Below, piece by piece: positions 1 to 11,749 of a DNA stretch of 64,000 nucleotides. The notes below the pieces were generated by a model, which worked only from the letters and a program-made list of their open reading frames with translations, did no database searches and was not told where the DNA came from. This DNA is from Casuarina equisetifolia (Eukaryota; Streptophyta; Magnoliopsida; Fagales; Casuarinaceae), in contig CM052359.1 of NCBI GenBank assembly GCA_028551475.1, forward strand, positions 21,515,583 through 21,579,582, given 5' to 3'. Every line of letters starts with the position of its first letter. Position 1 is the stretch's first letter. The position numbers were made by a program, and so were the translations under genes.

Positions 1-1234
1 CACTTCCTGTCAATTAAACTATTGGGACAATTGATAATTTAACACAGAATCACAAAAGCAATTCCAAATTTGACTCTCATTCCAAAAGGTTATGATGCTG
101 TTACCAAACGTAAGATCTGTTTTAGCACTTCTATGTTGTCTTATCAACAGGCAATGCTATTCCCCACCACGTTAAACATTAAAGCAAACATTGACATCCA
201 TGAGCACAAATACAGAATTCCTTATATGTAGTGATTCCTTTTTACTCACAGCCATACTAATGTACAAGCAAGTCATGTCACTAATCTTGGGAATCCACAA
301 ACTACCATGTTCAACAACCATATATTGGACTGAAAAACAATCAATTCTCTCATTATGATGCAGGACCAAGAAGCAAATATTAAGGGGGAAAATATTTGTT
401 CCTAGTACAGCACAACTAAATTTTCATGGATGCTTGAGCAGTTTTTTGAATAAATATTCATTTACATTATCTGGAAGCCATTTGTGTCATCTTTGTCTGC
501 ACTCCAGACACATGACAATGACCAACTTATAGCAAAGTTCATGGCATTCTCAAGTTCCAAAAGTTCATTTCTCTTTATAGATATAAGAGGTTACTCGCAG
601 CTCTATACAAGGCTTATTACTTTCAAATAACATTGGCTTTTGAAACAGCAATATCTCACTTTAAAAAGATATTAACTGGTACAACTATCTCCAAGGAAGC
701 AAAACTTGTTAATAACGAATAACATTAGCCTTGGGTTTTTCAGTTCCTTTGAAACTTGTTTGAGCACTCTAATGACGATTTCATTAGTTTCCATCTTAAA
801 AGAATAACATTAAACTAAAAATTAGAAGTTGTTTCTGTCAACCACGCTAAGCAACACAACAAAGACAAGGCATCTACTCCAATCACTTCTGACATTACCC
901 ACCACACAGCGCTAAACTAATGTAAGACGAATATCCATTACTTAAATCTTCTAAAATAGTAATAATATCGACTAGAACAGCACTCTTACAAGGACATTTC
1001 AAACGATGCAAAATTAAGCATTAACTATTCATCACCTTGCTCCAACCAATTAATTCGAAGTAGAAAACTCATAAGATAATCATCTGAAACAAATCAGAAA
1101 TTGCTACCAGGTCAAAAGAACACAGATATGATACACCAATCCACAATAGATTCAAGAATTGAAAATCACTGTAAAGTGCAAGCCATCACTGGGATACTAG
1201 GATTAAAACAAGTTTAATTTTCCATTATTCTCAC
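1..1234 (-). other. Intron of the spatacsin gene (no exon seen)
   Basis: This stretch follows the donor at 1234 on the minus strand and is AT-rich, with stops in every frame. No segment resembling the downstream spatacsin protein was recognised, so I read it as intron running beyond the window edge. A short 65-codon minus-strand ORF at 172-369 has no recognisable content. Confidence 0.6.
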
Positions 1235-3714
1235 CATTTACCAAACACAAGTGATCTGCCTCTTCAGGACTTTCATACAAAATAACTCTGTCCAATACTT
1301 CAAGTTTCCATGGTGGCCAGGCTTCTTTGGATTCATTGACTTCCAATGTCTCCCTGGCTTGAAATCCAAAGCCTTTACCAACAAAGGGCTGTCGATGTCG
1401 AATAGTCTTAACAGGAAGTAGAGTAGACGAAATTGAGGGAAGTACCACAGAAAGACCACTTTCTGTCACTAAATACAAGCATCCCTCAAATGTGCAACCA
1501 ACTACTTCTCCAACATATGCCTCCTTTCTCCCTTGGGGATAAAACATTTTACACCCATTCAAAGAGCTGTCATCACAAACTACCAACCGTGGGTGCAGAT
1601 CAAATTGAACAATTTGAGAACCTTTCTGATTCTTCATGCATTTTCTGATGAATCGAGTAATTCCCCCAGGTGAAAAACTGATACAGTCATCCTCATTAAA
1701 TCTATAAGATGAAAGAAATATTTTTCTCCAGAAGTGTGATGGTACTTCAGAATCATGAAGCCTCTGATCTATTGTCTTTGCAGCAGCAGAAACGCCACTT
1801 AAACTCAAGTCAAACTGGGTCCTCTTTCCATGAAGGTTAAATTCACAGATCATTGGAAGCACTTTTCTTCCAAAATTATTCCTTAAGAAAAACTTTCCAT
1901 CCGTCATGGATGAAATATTAGATCTATGATAACTAGAATCAGTAGGATACACCCTTTGGGGGCCAATATCAGAACCACCAACCTCCCAACCAACCGATAT
2001 ACCAAGTCCCAGATACTCAAAATGTGGAAGCAATTTTTCAGATTTATAATACTTGTCTGGTAGATAATCTCCAGCATGAATTACATAAATTACACCATAT
2101 TCATCAGCCACCGCTAAAAGGGAAGTATGTGAATCAACAAGCAACCTTTTAAATGTTCTGGTTTCCGAAAAGCCAGCACTCTGATCAGTTTTCTCACGAA
2201 TTTCATTTACTTGTTTAATTTGTATATCAGCAGAATTTTTTTCGTGATCCAGGAATCCTGATTGAGGACTAAGACCATGTATTTGTAAAACATCTATACA
2301 CGCAACATAATCACCAGACAATGCATCATAAAAAAAGATCAAGCCAGAAGCATTGAGACATACAAGAAGGTTATCAGAAAAGCTGAAGTCGGTCCACTGA
2401 ATCACTAGACCCACATTTAGACTTTCTTCAAGCTTTACGGAGGAAACCCACTGGATTCCCCAACTCCCTAACCTAGCCACAAGAAGTAAATTGTTGCTCC
2501 TGCTAGTTTCACTTTTGTCACTAGTATTGACAGAAGCAGCATCCACCAATGTTAAAACAAATCCAATTAGGTGATGAGAATTGCTAGAGAACACCCTGGA
2601 ACACTTGTATAAATCATTCATTCCATCACCAAAAATATCGGACAAATAAGACGTAAAATTAGAAACTGATGACACCAAATCTGACTTGATAAATTTATTA
2701 TTCTCTGAATCAAGAACTGTTTCCTGCCAGCTCCCCTCATTCGATTCAGTGTTGCCTTTGTAATAAGAGTTGAGAAATGGTGAGTTACTACTGAAAAGGC
2801 TGAATGAAACAACCTCTGCTGAGCAAGGAATAGATGATTTATTGGGAAACCTTGTCCACATGGTATTATCGGATTTGATAATTTCAGCTTCCACCAAAAA
2901 AGACTGCAGCCATGTCTTAGAAGCAACTCTTCTTGACAAGTCATCATCTATTTCAGAAATACTTTCTGCAATTTTAATAGTTCCATTGGTCTCAATTACA
3001 TCTACAACATTTCCAGGGGTTTCAGAACATAAGATGGAAGGTTCCTGCACTTCCATATTTTGAGCTAGCGTAGCAGAAGGCCCCCATTCCACCCACCTCC
3101 CTCGCCCAAAGCCACTCTCTGCTGCAGTTCTAGCCACTGTACTACCTCTATTGGGTTCACAGAAAGCATGGACAGTAACTCCATGGCTGCCAGATACAAA
3201 TAGAAATTCGCTGAATAAAGTGTCCTTGTGCTGATTATAGGTATCACCACATATACCCCAAGCCAGTGAGGTTACATCACCAAGAAATTTATGACTATGA
3301 GATCTTGATTCAACAGAAAAATCATGATCAAAACCCACAACTGGCCCAGATGTGAATTCCTTACCTTCCACATCATTACTAATTATAAAGTTTCCTGCAG
3401 GAAAATAGGAAATGTAGATAAATTAAAGAACTGACTATCAAATACGCACACACAGATCTCCATGTGAATGAGACATATTAGGCAGTATGCGTTGTCAAAA
3501 GCAGAAACATGAAAAAGACATTAGAGGTAATGAACCCACCTGTATCAAGAGGAAGCAGCAGAGCTTCAGATTGATACGAAAGTAATACTAATTGCCGTCT
3601 TGTAGGAGAAATGAAAGCTTCACGATATTCGGACAGGCTTAATTGGGCCTGTAAGGGGCACCACTTTTGCAACTGCACTATAGCAGGACCCTCAGCGCTC
3701 AAAGGCAAGCCCAT
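1235..3714 (-). CDS. Spatacsin (SPG11-like) protein, first two coding exons, 3' part outside window
   Basis: Two exons can be read. Exon 1 is 3714-3540, starting MGLPLSAEGPAIVQLQKW and ending at CAG|GTGGGT. Exon 2 is 3394-1235, after a TTTTCCTGCAG acceptor and ending at AATG|GTGAGA. Joined in frame they read LPLDTG-NFIISNDVEGKEF and give about 778 residues. The protein resembles the N-terminal part of plant spatacsin, annotated in Arabidopsis as 'spatacsin carboxy-terminus protein' (AT4G39420, by recall), with segments such as FVSGSHGVTVHAFCEPN. Plant members are around 3,000 residues, so most of the gene lies left of position 1. The N-terminal part is probably a beta-propeller-like fold (inference). 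In animals the family acts with spastizin in lysosome/autophagosome recycling; the plant role is poorly known. The ORF would run on to a stop near 1203, but the strong donor at 1235 makes read-through unlikely. No breaks are seen. Confidence 0.88.
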
Positions 3715-3723
3715 GCTGATACT

Positions 3724-4470
3724 CTAAGTGAGAAAGAAAGCAGAATTAAGAAAGTAACAGAAAAACCGTATCCCATCATAATAAACCTCTAAACTAACTT
3801 TAAAGACAACCAAAAGTAAATAAACAAATAAGAAGGGAACCACAGTAATCAACCGAAGTAGTGACACTCCAATGTATATATGATAAGTAATACTCGTCAA
3901 TCTAAAAAAGAGATGAATGTAAACTGAAAATATTGAATACTCGCTACTATGATCTAAGCAATCAAAGGCTTAAATTTCGTACGAACTAAACAGACTATTA
4001 ATTTAAGGGTAAAAGCTAATTCCCTTCCTTTCCCTCAGTTTTCTTGGCAACTGAACACTCAGCGCAATATTAGTAGCTTCTCAATCACAGAAACAGAAAC
4101 AGAAACAGAGTTTGAATTATACGCAAAAAAATAAATCAATAAATAATCGCAGTTAAAGCTTGGACAAGTGGAATCAAAATGTAATCAAAGATATCGTAAA
4201 ACCATATTGAAGGAAACAAATTCAGGAAAAAGAAGTAGAGAAAAAAAAGTAAGAAAATGAACGACTAGACAAGAATTACACACACGAAGAAAGAGGAACT
4301 TAAAGAACGAACCAAGACTTGTACTGAAGGTCTAATAGATGAGGGACACCATTTTTTGAGGATCGGAACGGTCCTTTTCTCCCTCCAGAATCAGTGCCGA
4401 GGTCGAAAGGTTCTCTCTCTACCTCGCTTTCCGAAGCTGGCTGGAAATTCCGATCGAGGACTGTTGGTTT
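3724..4470 (-). promoter_or_regulatory. Spatacsin 5' leader, leader intron and proximal promoter
   Basis: On the minus strand a TTCTCACTTAG acceptor (exon resumes at 3723) lies just before the start codon. A GTACAAGT-type donor lies near 4324. I infer a leader intron of about 600 bp, 3724-4324, and a first non-coding exon from about 4325 to 4450. The upstream part is richer in G and C with pyrimidine tracts, as expected of a TATA-less housekeeping promoter. No transcript evidence is available. Confidence 0.5.
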
Positions 4471-7047
4471 GGAGGTTTGAGAAGAAGCAATCTGACGTTT
4501 AGAGAGGGAAGAGAGGTGGAGAGTACGGGCTTTTCCGTAAATTATGGTTTTACAGCGTCCCTTTCTGTGTCTGAGGATTTACAGGTTCGCATTCCTCCCC
4601 TTCCGTGTGCGGTCCGAAATCTCAATTTGTTTTTCCTTCCAACTTCTTCTAAAGACAGAAGGTTGGATTCAAATTAAGGGAGGGCCTGTTATCGTAATTG
4701 AATGATAAGTATGCTTCTTCTTGTCGGTTATTGCAGAAGTGGTAGAAAATGGTAGAAAATACCTTTTTCGATTCATTTATTATCTTCCTTTTATCCGGAT
4801 AATTATGTCTTGTATTTATAATACAAGAACATATATAAGTTTTTTGGTTTTGAATTTTCCATTAACGTTTTCGTGGGCCTGCACCACGTTAAAGTGCGCT
4901 TCCGGTCGAACCCTTTTATGGCTACTTTCCTTTTTCGGCTTTGCTTCGACAATCAGCCATATCCACTAGTCTGTAGCCCAGAGGAGATCGACATCATTTC
5001 TTCGTTTTCCCTATTAAAATAATGAATATAACAGAAGAAACTAAAAGAAAAGTATAAACTGAAAGTTCCACATGTTTTGGCAGATAACATCAAAGCGTTT
5101 TTTCGTTTGTATACCAACGATAATATTAAATATTATTTAGAAATAGTTATTTACAAACAAAAAAATTATTAAGTTAATTCTTAAGACAAATTAAGTTTAT
5201 AATATGATATAAGAATATAAATTAAAGTATAGTGATAAATATTCCATATTGACAATATGATTGGATCCCAATAAAAGTCGAATTAGATTGGGTTTTCTTT
5301 CGTGAGACAAGCTTGATCGGAAACATCCATGCTCACGACCCATCAGCTCCGTCAACTGACTGGAGATGCTCCTGCTCTTCGTCTTACAAAGTGCGCTTTA
5401 CTGTTAGCAACCTGGCTGCCCAGCTGTCTGACTGGGCTGATCTTAAACACAGAACCAGGCCCCAAAGATCCGGCCGGTCCACAAGTGGGCACCGTCGCTG
5501 TGAACGTCGAAATCTCTCTCTTACTCTGATCTTTGAGAAGTCGACTAAAGGAGTTCATGGACGGGCTTAGAGGTTTTGATTTCCACAAAATTCTTGACTA
5601 AATATTTTCCAATTCGTAGATTGTTTTTCGATCCTTGTCTCAAATTATTTTATCCATATTATCCAATTTATGGCTCTTCTATTAGTTTACTTCATAGACT
5701 CACTTTCTGTGAATTTATATCAATACACATCAAGTAATTCTCTTACTAGATCATATTGATACAAATTTTTGTTAGTCTAATCCCTGGCGTGCATTTATGC
5801 ACCTATAAATCACATTAAGATATAAAAAGAATTAAGTGATGGGCCTTTAAGTGTTTGGATTTGAGGTGAGAATTTTAGCCCATCAGAGACAAAATTGTAT
5901 TGTATATACTTTAGAGAGAATTCATGAACACTTACAAAACCCAGAAGAACTTGAGAGAATAGGATGCCATACATTAAGTTCACGGAACCAAAAATCAAGT
6001 ATATTTAACTTTCGTAAAGACATTTTTGTGTTTTATGATGGTTAAGATGATTCTGGGGATTTGGGCCTCATTTGAGACCAGATTTTTCTAACATCTTCCC
6101 CTCCCATTCGAGTCATTTTGAAATTTTATGCAAACCGTCAATCCGTAGTACATCCATCCACGAATGGCTTCATTATATTTAAAAAAAATACAAAACCGAG
6201 ATGTCTCAATGTAGCAGAATTGGAACATATGAGAGGCACATAAGCAAAATTAGCAACTCAAAAAATTGACAATTGGAGCATATCAGCAGAAGGCAACTAC
6301 GTGGCAATGCAGCTCTTCTTTCGGCAGCCATTAAAATACTTTTCTTGGCCACCCAAACAAGATGATACCATAACCTGTTCACCAGATGAAGAAGTTCTGC
6401 ATCTCCGAACAAGATAGTGAGATATCACATCGTCGTATGTGCACTAGTTCTGAATTAGGGCCATTGAGCTGTATGAATAACACTGTCCACAAAGGCGCTT
6501 GGCACTTTCCATGTGCTGCCAAGGGCAGCACCACATACAGGGTATGGGTTCGCACCGACGCCTCCAGAATCCCCATCACTGGCAATAGCCTGAAACCTAT
6601 AAACTAAAAGCACAAATGACAACCAGAAACCAGCTAATTCGTGTCACTTTTGCTGATGTCAAAATCATTCATCTTTTGCTTGAGACATTGTATCTTGCTT
6701 CCTAGATCATGCTACATTCCCATATTCCCATCCTGCACCAAATTTGAATAACGAGCAAAACTACAGCACCAAGGCGGAAAAGGCCGGTAGTCAATAAAAA
6801 ACGACTCTTTCAGGACATCAGGATATGTATCAATGGAATCTGCACAGAGAGATCACGTGTCCTTACTGGAACTGCTTAGGCTACTTTTAAATGATCCCAT
6901 CACCACACCGCAGCATGTTCCTGTTTTCGTACACTCAAACACGAGCTAAGAGGAACTTGGACTCAGACAACAAGCAATGTTTCTTTAGAAACTAAGCCTT
7001 CAAGACTGCTAGAAATTAGAGGAGACTTTTATCATATTAGAGATAAA
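4471..7047. other. Spacer between spatacsin promoter and SAP 3' end
   Basis: No gene can be supported. The ORFs here are short (under 90 codons) and overlap on both strands. A moderately GC-rich patch occurs at about 5310-5560. A minus-strand stretch at about 6430-6600 begins after a TTTCAG and reads without stops for about 40 codons (AIASDGDSGGVGANPYPVC and onward). This could be an exon relic, but I do not recognise the family. Confidence 0.5.
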
Positions 7048-7315
7048 GAAAGAGCTTGAAGAGCTAGGGAGATACAAGTTTCTCATGCAGTTGATGTGTT
7101 ACTCAGTTGGGTATCCCTTCATTGGCAATGGAGAAAGAGCTCAAGAAGCTAAAGAAGATACGCCTTCAGATGCAACTTAAGGAGCTAGGGGAGATACACA
7201 TTTCCCAATGCAGTTGACGTGTTATTCAATTAGATATTCCTTCACTAGTGATGGAGGAAGAGCTTGGGAAACTAGAAAAGATATGTCTTTAGATGTAGCT
7301 AATGTGTTAACCAGG
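7048..7315. repeat. Degenerate tandem repeat, about 80-bp unit
   Basis: Diverged copies of a unit beginning AAAGAGCT start at about 7048, 7134, 7179 and 7258. The shared parts are AAGAGCT, GAGATAC or AAGATA, ATGCAGTTGA and GTGTTA followed by TTCA. The second copy is shortened. The copies differ by many substitutions, so the array is old. It lies in spacer downstream of the SAP gene and codes for nothing recognisable. Confidence 0.6.
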
Positions 7316-7733
7316 ATGGTAGATTAATGTTGAGAAGATGTTCAACTACTGGAAGGCTCAAAGACAAGCATTGTTCGGCTTGCAAACTAGCTATCATATT
7401 TTTGAGAAACTACTATCATCTTCTAAACATGGTAATGACCCAACATGGGGCAACAAAACAAATAACAGCAATGAACAAAATGGGGCACAATACCAGATAG
7501 AAGTCAAGAATCCAGGACAGATCGCAAATCACTAATTCATTAATAATTTAAATGGATTACACCACATCTATTGTTCAAGAGACCACATTCAACCAAACTG
7601 TACATATCAAGCATGAAGAACATTCCCTAAGACTTAATTGGTAGGGCATCAAAGCATTTCTATGCATCCATCCCTTGGCAAATCACAACCACCAGCCCAT
7701 CGATTCCGATTCCCCAGCCCCCCGCCACAACCA

Positions 7734-8219
7734 TCATATCTTGTCAATCTTGTCTGCCTTCACGACTGGGTTGGCCTTAGCTATCTCCTCTTGCCCTGCA
7801 CCCCTGTAATCGAACATGCAGTTGTGCTTGTCGGAGTAGCGATGCAGCGAGCAAAACGTCAGCCCGCACCTACACTTAAACCCTGTCAGCCCAACCCGCT
7901 TACTACAGAAGTTGCAACGATTAGCGGGTCGTTTCTCGGGGTTCTCTGAAGGAGCCCCTTCATCGACTCGACTCCGGTTCACTTCCACAACTCCCCCAAT
8001 CTGAGCCATATCTTCCAAATTTTGTTCGTCATCCACTTTCTTTCCTACATCTATATTTTCATTTGCTTGTTTCAATACAAAGTCTTTGTAGCATTTGGAG
8101 CAAAGATTATTAGTGCTTGGGCTCCCAAAGAATCCACAACCATTCGCGCAAAGAATCGGTGCGTCCGAGGTCTCGTGACCCTTCTCACCAACCTTCCTTT
8201 TCTGCGATTCTTGCTCCAT
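7734..8219 (-). CDS. A20/AN1 zinc-finger stress-associated protein (SAP)
   Basis: A 161-residue protein starting MEQESQKRKVG. It has an N-terminal A20 finger with C24, C28, C40 and C43, containing the family's CGFFGSPSTNNLCSKC. A C-terminal AN1 finger uses C102, C105, C116, C118, C123, H126, H132 and C134. Length, domain order and the intronless coding region are typical of plant SAPs, which bind ubiquitin or act as E3 ligases or redox sensors and modulate abiotic-stress responses. The reading frame is open upstream to 8273, but the M at 8219 matches the family start and the upstream part looks like spliced leader. It lies on the same strand as spatacsin, 4 kb downstream of that gene's promoter. 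It is not part of the Arabidopsis gene block recalled for this locus. Confidence 0.93.
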   Translation of the reverse strand: MEQESQKRKVGEKGHETSDAPILCANGCGFFGSPSTNNLCSKCYKDFVLKQANENIDVGKKVDDEQNLEDMAQIGGVVEVNRSRVDEGAPSENPEKRPANRCNFCSKRVGLTGFKCRCGLTFCSLHRYSDKHNCMFDYRGAGQEEIAKANPVVKADKIDKI

Positions 8220-8640
8220 CCAATCAATCAGACCCTCCAAACTATTAGAGAAATCCAAAACCCAATTTGACAAACAAACTTGAAATTCAGATATAGCTGA
8301 TTGCTTGAACCAGGTATACCAATCACCACTGATTTCAACCAGTACAAATCACGTCCAAAACCCTTATTCGAACGAAATTCACGTCATTTTACATAACTCA
8401 GATCAGAAATTACCCCATGTTTGTTTCGATGATCGATCGGTTGGAGATCTTTCATTACTAAGACCCTGAAGACAAAAACCCACAGCAAATCAAGCCCATG
8501 AAATTAGTAAACCAAAATTCAAGAGCAAGTAAATTCAATTACGATGACAAGCGATACATAAAAATAACAATGAAAACAAGATAAAAAATAGTAAAAATTT
8601 TTGCAGGGGTTTTGGGATTCAGATGGTGCGTACCGAAAAC
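8220..8640 (-). other. Spliced 5' leader of the SAP gene
   Basis: On the minus strand a good acceptor (TTTTTGTCTTCAG) ends at 8466. A donor GGG|GTAATT at 8414/8413 defines a 52-bp leader exon at 8465-8414. A further donor, TTCG|GTACGC, lies near 8633. I infer a leader with two introns. The small exon holds an ATG that could open a short upstream ORF. The splice sites are read from sequence only. Confidence 0.5.
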
Positions 8641-8806
8641 CAACAGCCTGATCTGCTTGGCAGAGATCGTTTGATCATAGATAAAGAGAAAGAGAGAGAG
8701 AATTCCCGGTAGGTACGAGGCGAGAGAGTCTTCGGGTTCGGTGACGGAGACGGAAGTTTTTCGAAATTGGAATAAAGACGATGAGAATGCTGGAAAGGTG
8801 GAAGAT

Positions 8807-8812
8807 TTTATA
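8807..8812 (-). promoter_or_regulatory. TATA box of the SAP gene
   Basis: The minus strand reads TATAAA at this point, inside TCTTATAAAATC. It is about 590 bp upstream of the start codon and upstream of the inferred leader exons. That would put transcription start near 8775-8785. Confidence 0.5.
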
Positions 8813-8819
8813 AGACGGA

Positions 8820-9803
8820 TGCATTGACGAGATGCTCCTGCTCGGGTGCACGTGGATTCGTGAATTGTCCATATTTCAGCTCACCTGGCGATTCTCTGTG
8901 TTTTGTCTTTTCCAGGACTTTGTTGCTTCGAGGCAGGATATTTTCACCATTCTCGCTTATTTCATTTCTATTGGAAGATTTAATCAACCGACCTATACTT
9001 TAGTCAATCATGATCTTTTATCTTATACTCATAAAATATTTTGTATTTTTAAGGTATAGAATATTTATATCCACGATTCTTTTTTCTTTTAAGTCTATTT
9101 TTGGGAGAATCTATACCATAACATCTTCCTTGTGCCATAATAATAGACATTTTAAAGAATGTTTTAAGATTCTTATTCATTGAAATTGAAATTAATTATA
9201 GTAATATAAAATTATGCACCATTTTGCAGGAAATTTTAAAGATATGAAAAAAAAATCTTCGGAATCATTATTTTTTTTTCAAATTTATTATACAAAATGT
9301 TCAAAGTATGTAATATTCTTTTAGAAACTTTTTGCATGTTCCCACGGAAATATTTTGAGAAGCGATGTACTTAATTTTTAGGTGTAGGGAGCAACTTCTT
9401 ATTTGAAAAAATCAAAAGATGTAAAAGAACCAAAAATAATGTAATTTCAAAATAATTTTAATATAGAAAAAAATGATTGTACATTCACCGATTAGAAAAG
9501 TGATGCAATCACCTTTTTTCTTTTAAAGATGATCATACAAGTATTAATTTTTTGACAAAAATCATAAGTAGTTAGCTTTACATTTTTTTCTTCTTTTCTG
9601 AAAATAGAGGTTCAATCTTCAAAAAATAAAAAAGAAATAATTTTCAAGTAGACCCTAAAAAAAGGTCAGAAAAAAATTATTTTTCACGTAAAGGTATGGT
9701 AGGCGTCCCTCTTACTCTTTAAAGAAGTTTGAGTTCTTATTTAACATTTTGGGAATAGCAAACTTTTGGTTAGAAAATTTTTCCTATAAAAAGACTGAGT
9801 TGC
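8820..9803. other. AT-rich spacer upstream of the SAP gene
   Basis: Upstream flank of the SAP promoter running to the copia insertion. It is very AT-rich with poly-A and poly-T runs, and no ORF or element is recognised. A TATAAAAAG motif at about 9785-9793 lies 15 bp before the copia target site, so the insertion may have hit an older LTR or promoter-like sequence. This is a guess. Confidence 0.5.
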
Positions 9804-9808
9804 ATATT

Positions 9809-10042
9809 TGTTGAAATTGTTGGTTTGTGGGCCTCACTTTATATGTATTGTAATGGGTCTAAGGCCAAATTGTTGGCCTTGGCCCGTCACGTTTTTCCTC
9901 TTTATTTATCTTGTAAAGACTCACAATTCTTCTTTGAGATTTTTTATTGGAAGTAAACTTGCAGCACAAGTTTTCCACAGATTTCTCCATTTCTCACCAT
10001 GGATTGCTACGTTTCAGCTCTTCATTGTTGCAACTTTCTTCA
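9809..10042 (+). repeat. 5' LTR of the young copia element
   Basis: 234 bp, starting TGTTGAAATTG and ending TTCA just before the primer-binding site. It is almost identical to 15099-15332. Target duplication ATATT abuts its left end. Confidence 0.95.
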
Positions 10043-10058
10043 CGGTATCGGAGCCAGG
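10043..10058 (+). other. Primer-binding site of the copia element
   Basis: CGGTATCGGAGCC directly follows the 5' LTR. It is close to the TGGTATCAGAGC primer site complementary to initiator methionine tRNA that copia elements commonly use. Confidence 0.75.
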
Positions 10059-10364
10059 TTGAAAGATGTAAGCTTTACTCATCTTTTATCCTGATTTAGT
10101 TTCATTATTCCTTCATTTCCGCTGCTTTATTACCCGTTAGTTAGACAAGGGGTATTATTGGAATAGCTTAAATGGGTCAGAAGAATAATTAATGAGTTGG
10201 CCATTTCATGAGAAGCAAGCTGCGTTTTTGGCCACTTTTCCTTTGTTGAAATGACAGCCCACCTACTCCCACGCCAACTCACCCTTCTTTGACCGCATAA
10301 TCCTTTTTCCTTTTCTAATTTACATAAGTGTGCCATCCTTTGCCCGTGTGTTTTGGATTTCGCC

Positions 10365-11460
10365 ATGGCCGTTTCTTCCTCCTCTGACCAGCCCTCCAAT
10401 CGCAATCCTTATCATGACCCATTCTACCTTTCCTCCACAGATATGTCTGGAACTAGTTTGGTAACCACCCTGCTCAAAGACGACTCTAACTATGATTTAT
10501 GGAGTCGTCAGATGCAAAATCAGCTCATAGGAAAGAATAAATGGGGATATGTTGATGGAACCTTTCCCCGTCCAAAAAAAGATGCTGAAAAACAAGCCCT
10601 CTGGGACCAATCTCAGGCTGCCCTTGTTAGTTGGTTTGAAAAATCAGTGGCACCAAATCTTGTTTCGTTCATATCAAGGAAAGGGGATGTGAAGGTTGTT
10701 TGAGAACATTATAAAGAACGATTTGGGAAGGTTACTTCTACCCAATCCTACAACCTTCGACAAAAACAATTTGAGAACCAACTTGTTGGAACTTCTGTGA
10801 CTGATTATTACTCCAAATTGTCTGATTTATGGGCTGAGATTCAAACTGTTGAAGCCCCTGTTCGTTGTAATTATGGGGGCTGCACTTGTAGAGTCAATGA
10901 AAGATTATAGGAGAGAACAGAAAAGCATAATCTATGGGATTTTCTGCTAGGCTTGCCAGAAAATTTTCAAAATTTTTGAACCAATATCTTGTCCAAAGAC
11001 CCACTTCCATCAGTTGATAAGGCTTTCAATTTGGCCAAAGAAGATGAACATCAGCGTCATGGTAATGAAACTGAAGGCAAGAATATTGAGAGTGTTGCTT
11101 TGGCAGCTTCTTCACGCAACCCTCACCAACCAAACTCCTCATTTGCTGTTGCTGCTAATGCTGGGGTAAAGATAGACTCAAAAGGGTGAGCTGTTTGTGC
11201 TCATTGTCATAGGCTTGGGCACAACAAAGATAAGTGTTATAGATTGCTTGGTTTTCCCCCTGGTTGGACACCAAAAGGGAAAGGAAAGCAACCTGGGCAG
11301 GCTTTCCAGGTTGGAGGGGCATCCCCAGAACCTACTCAGCATAACCCACCTACGTGTTCAGTTGGACAGAACTTTTCTAGAGTAGGACAGACACTGGGGC
11401 AATATGCTAGTTCACCCACGCCCCATATATTTTATCCAGGTGCCCATAGCCCAGTCCCTG
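10365..11460 (+). pseudogene. Copia gag region (fossil)
   Basis: Starts at an ATG in a good context. It encodes a Gag with the plant copia N-terminal pattern (ending LLKDDSNYDLWSRQMQ, then KNKWGYVDG) and a CCHC zinc knuckle near 11196-11240 (CAHCHRLGHNKDKC). The region is broken. It is part of the 9809-15332 element. Confidence 0.85.
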
Positions 11461-11749
11461 TTTAGTATGGACCAAGCTCCCATGGGTTTTCACAGCAGCC
11501 AGGACCTAACTTTTATGGAGCATCACTCCCGCACCCACAGCAGCCACCTCATGTGGAACAGCTGAACCAAATGCAGCAAGCTGGAAGTTCTTCTTTTGCT
11601 GGATTTATGACCCAACCTATGGGTCAAGTGATGCAGTCACCACCAGTTGCTATGGATCAGCTTCAAGGAATGTTTAATGCTTACAATATGGGACCTCAGA
11701 TGGACCCTTCAGGGAATCACCCAGGTACATCTAGAGCCTTTCAATCTTT

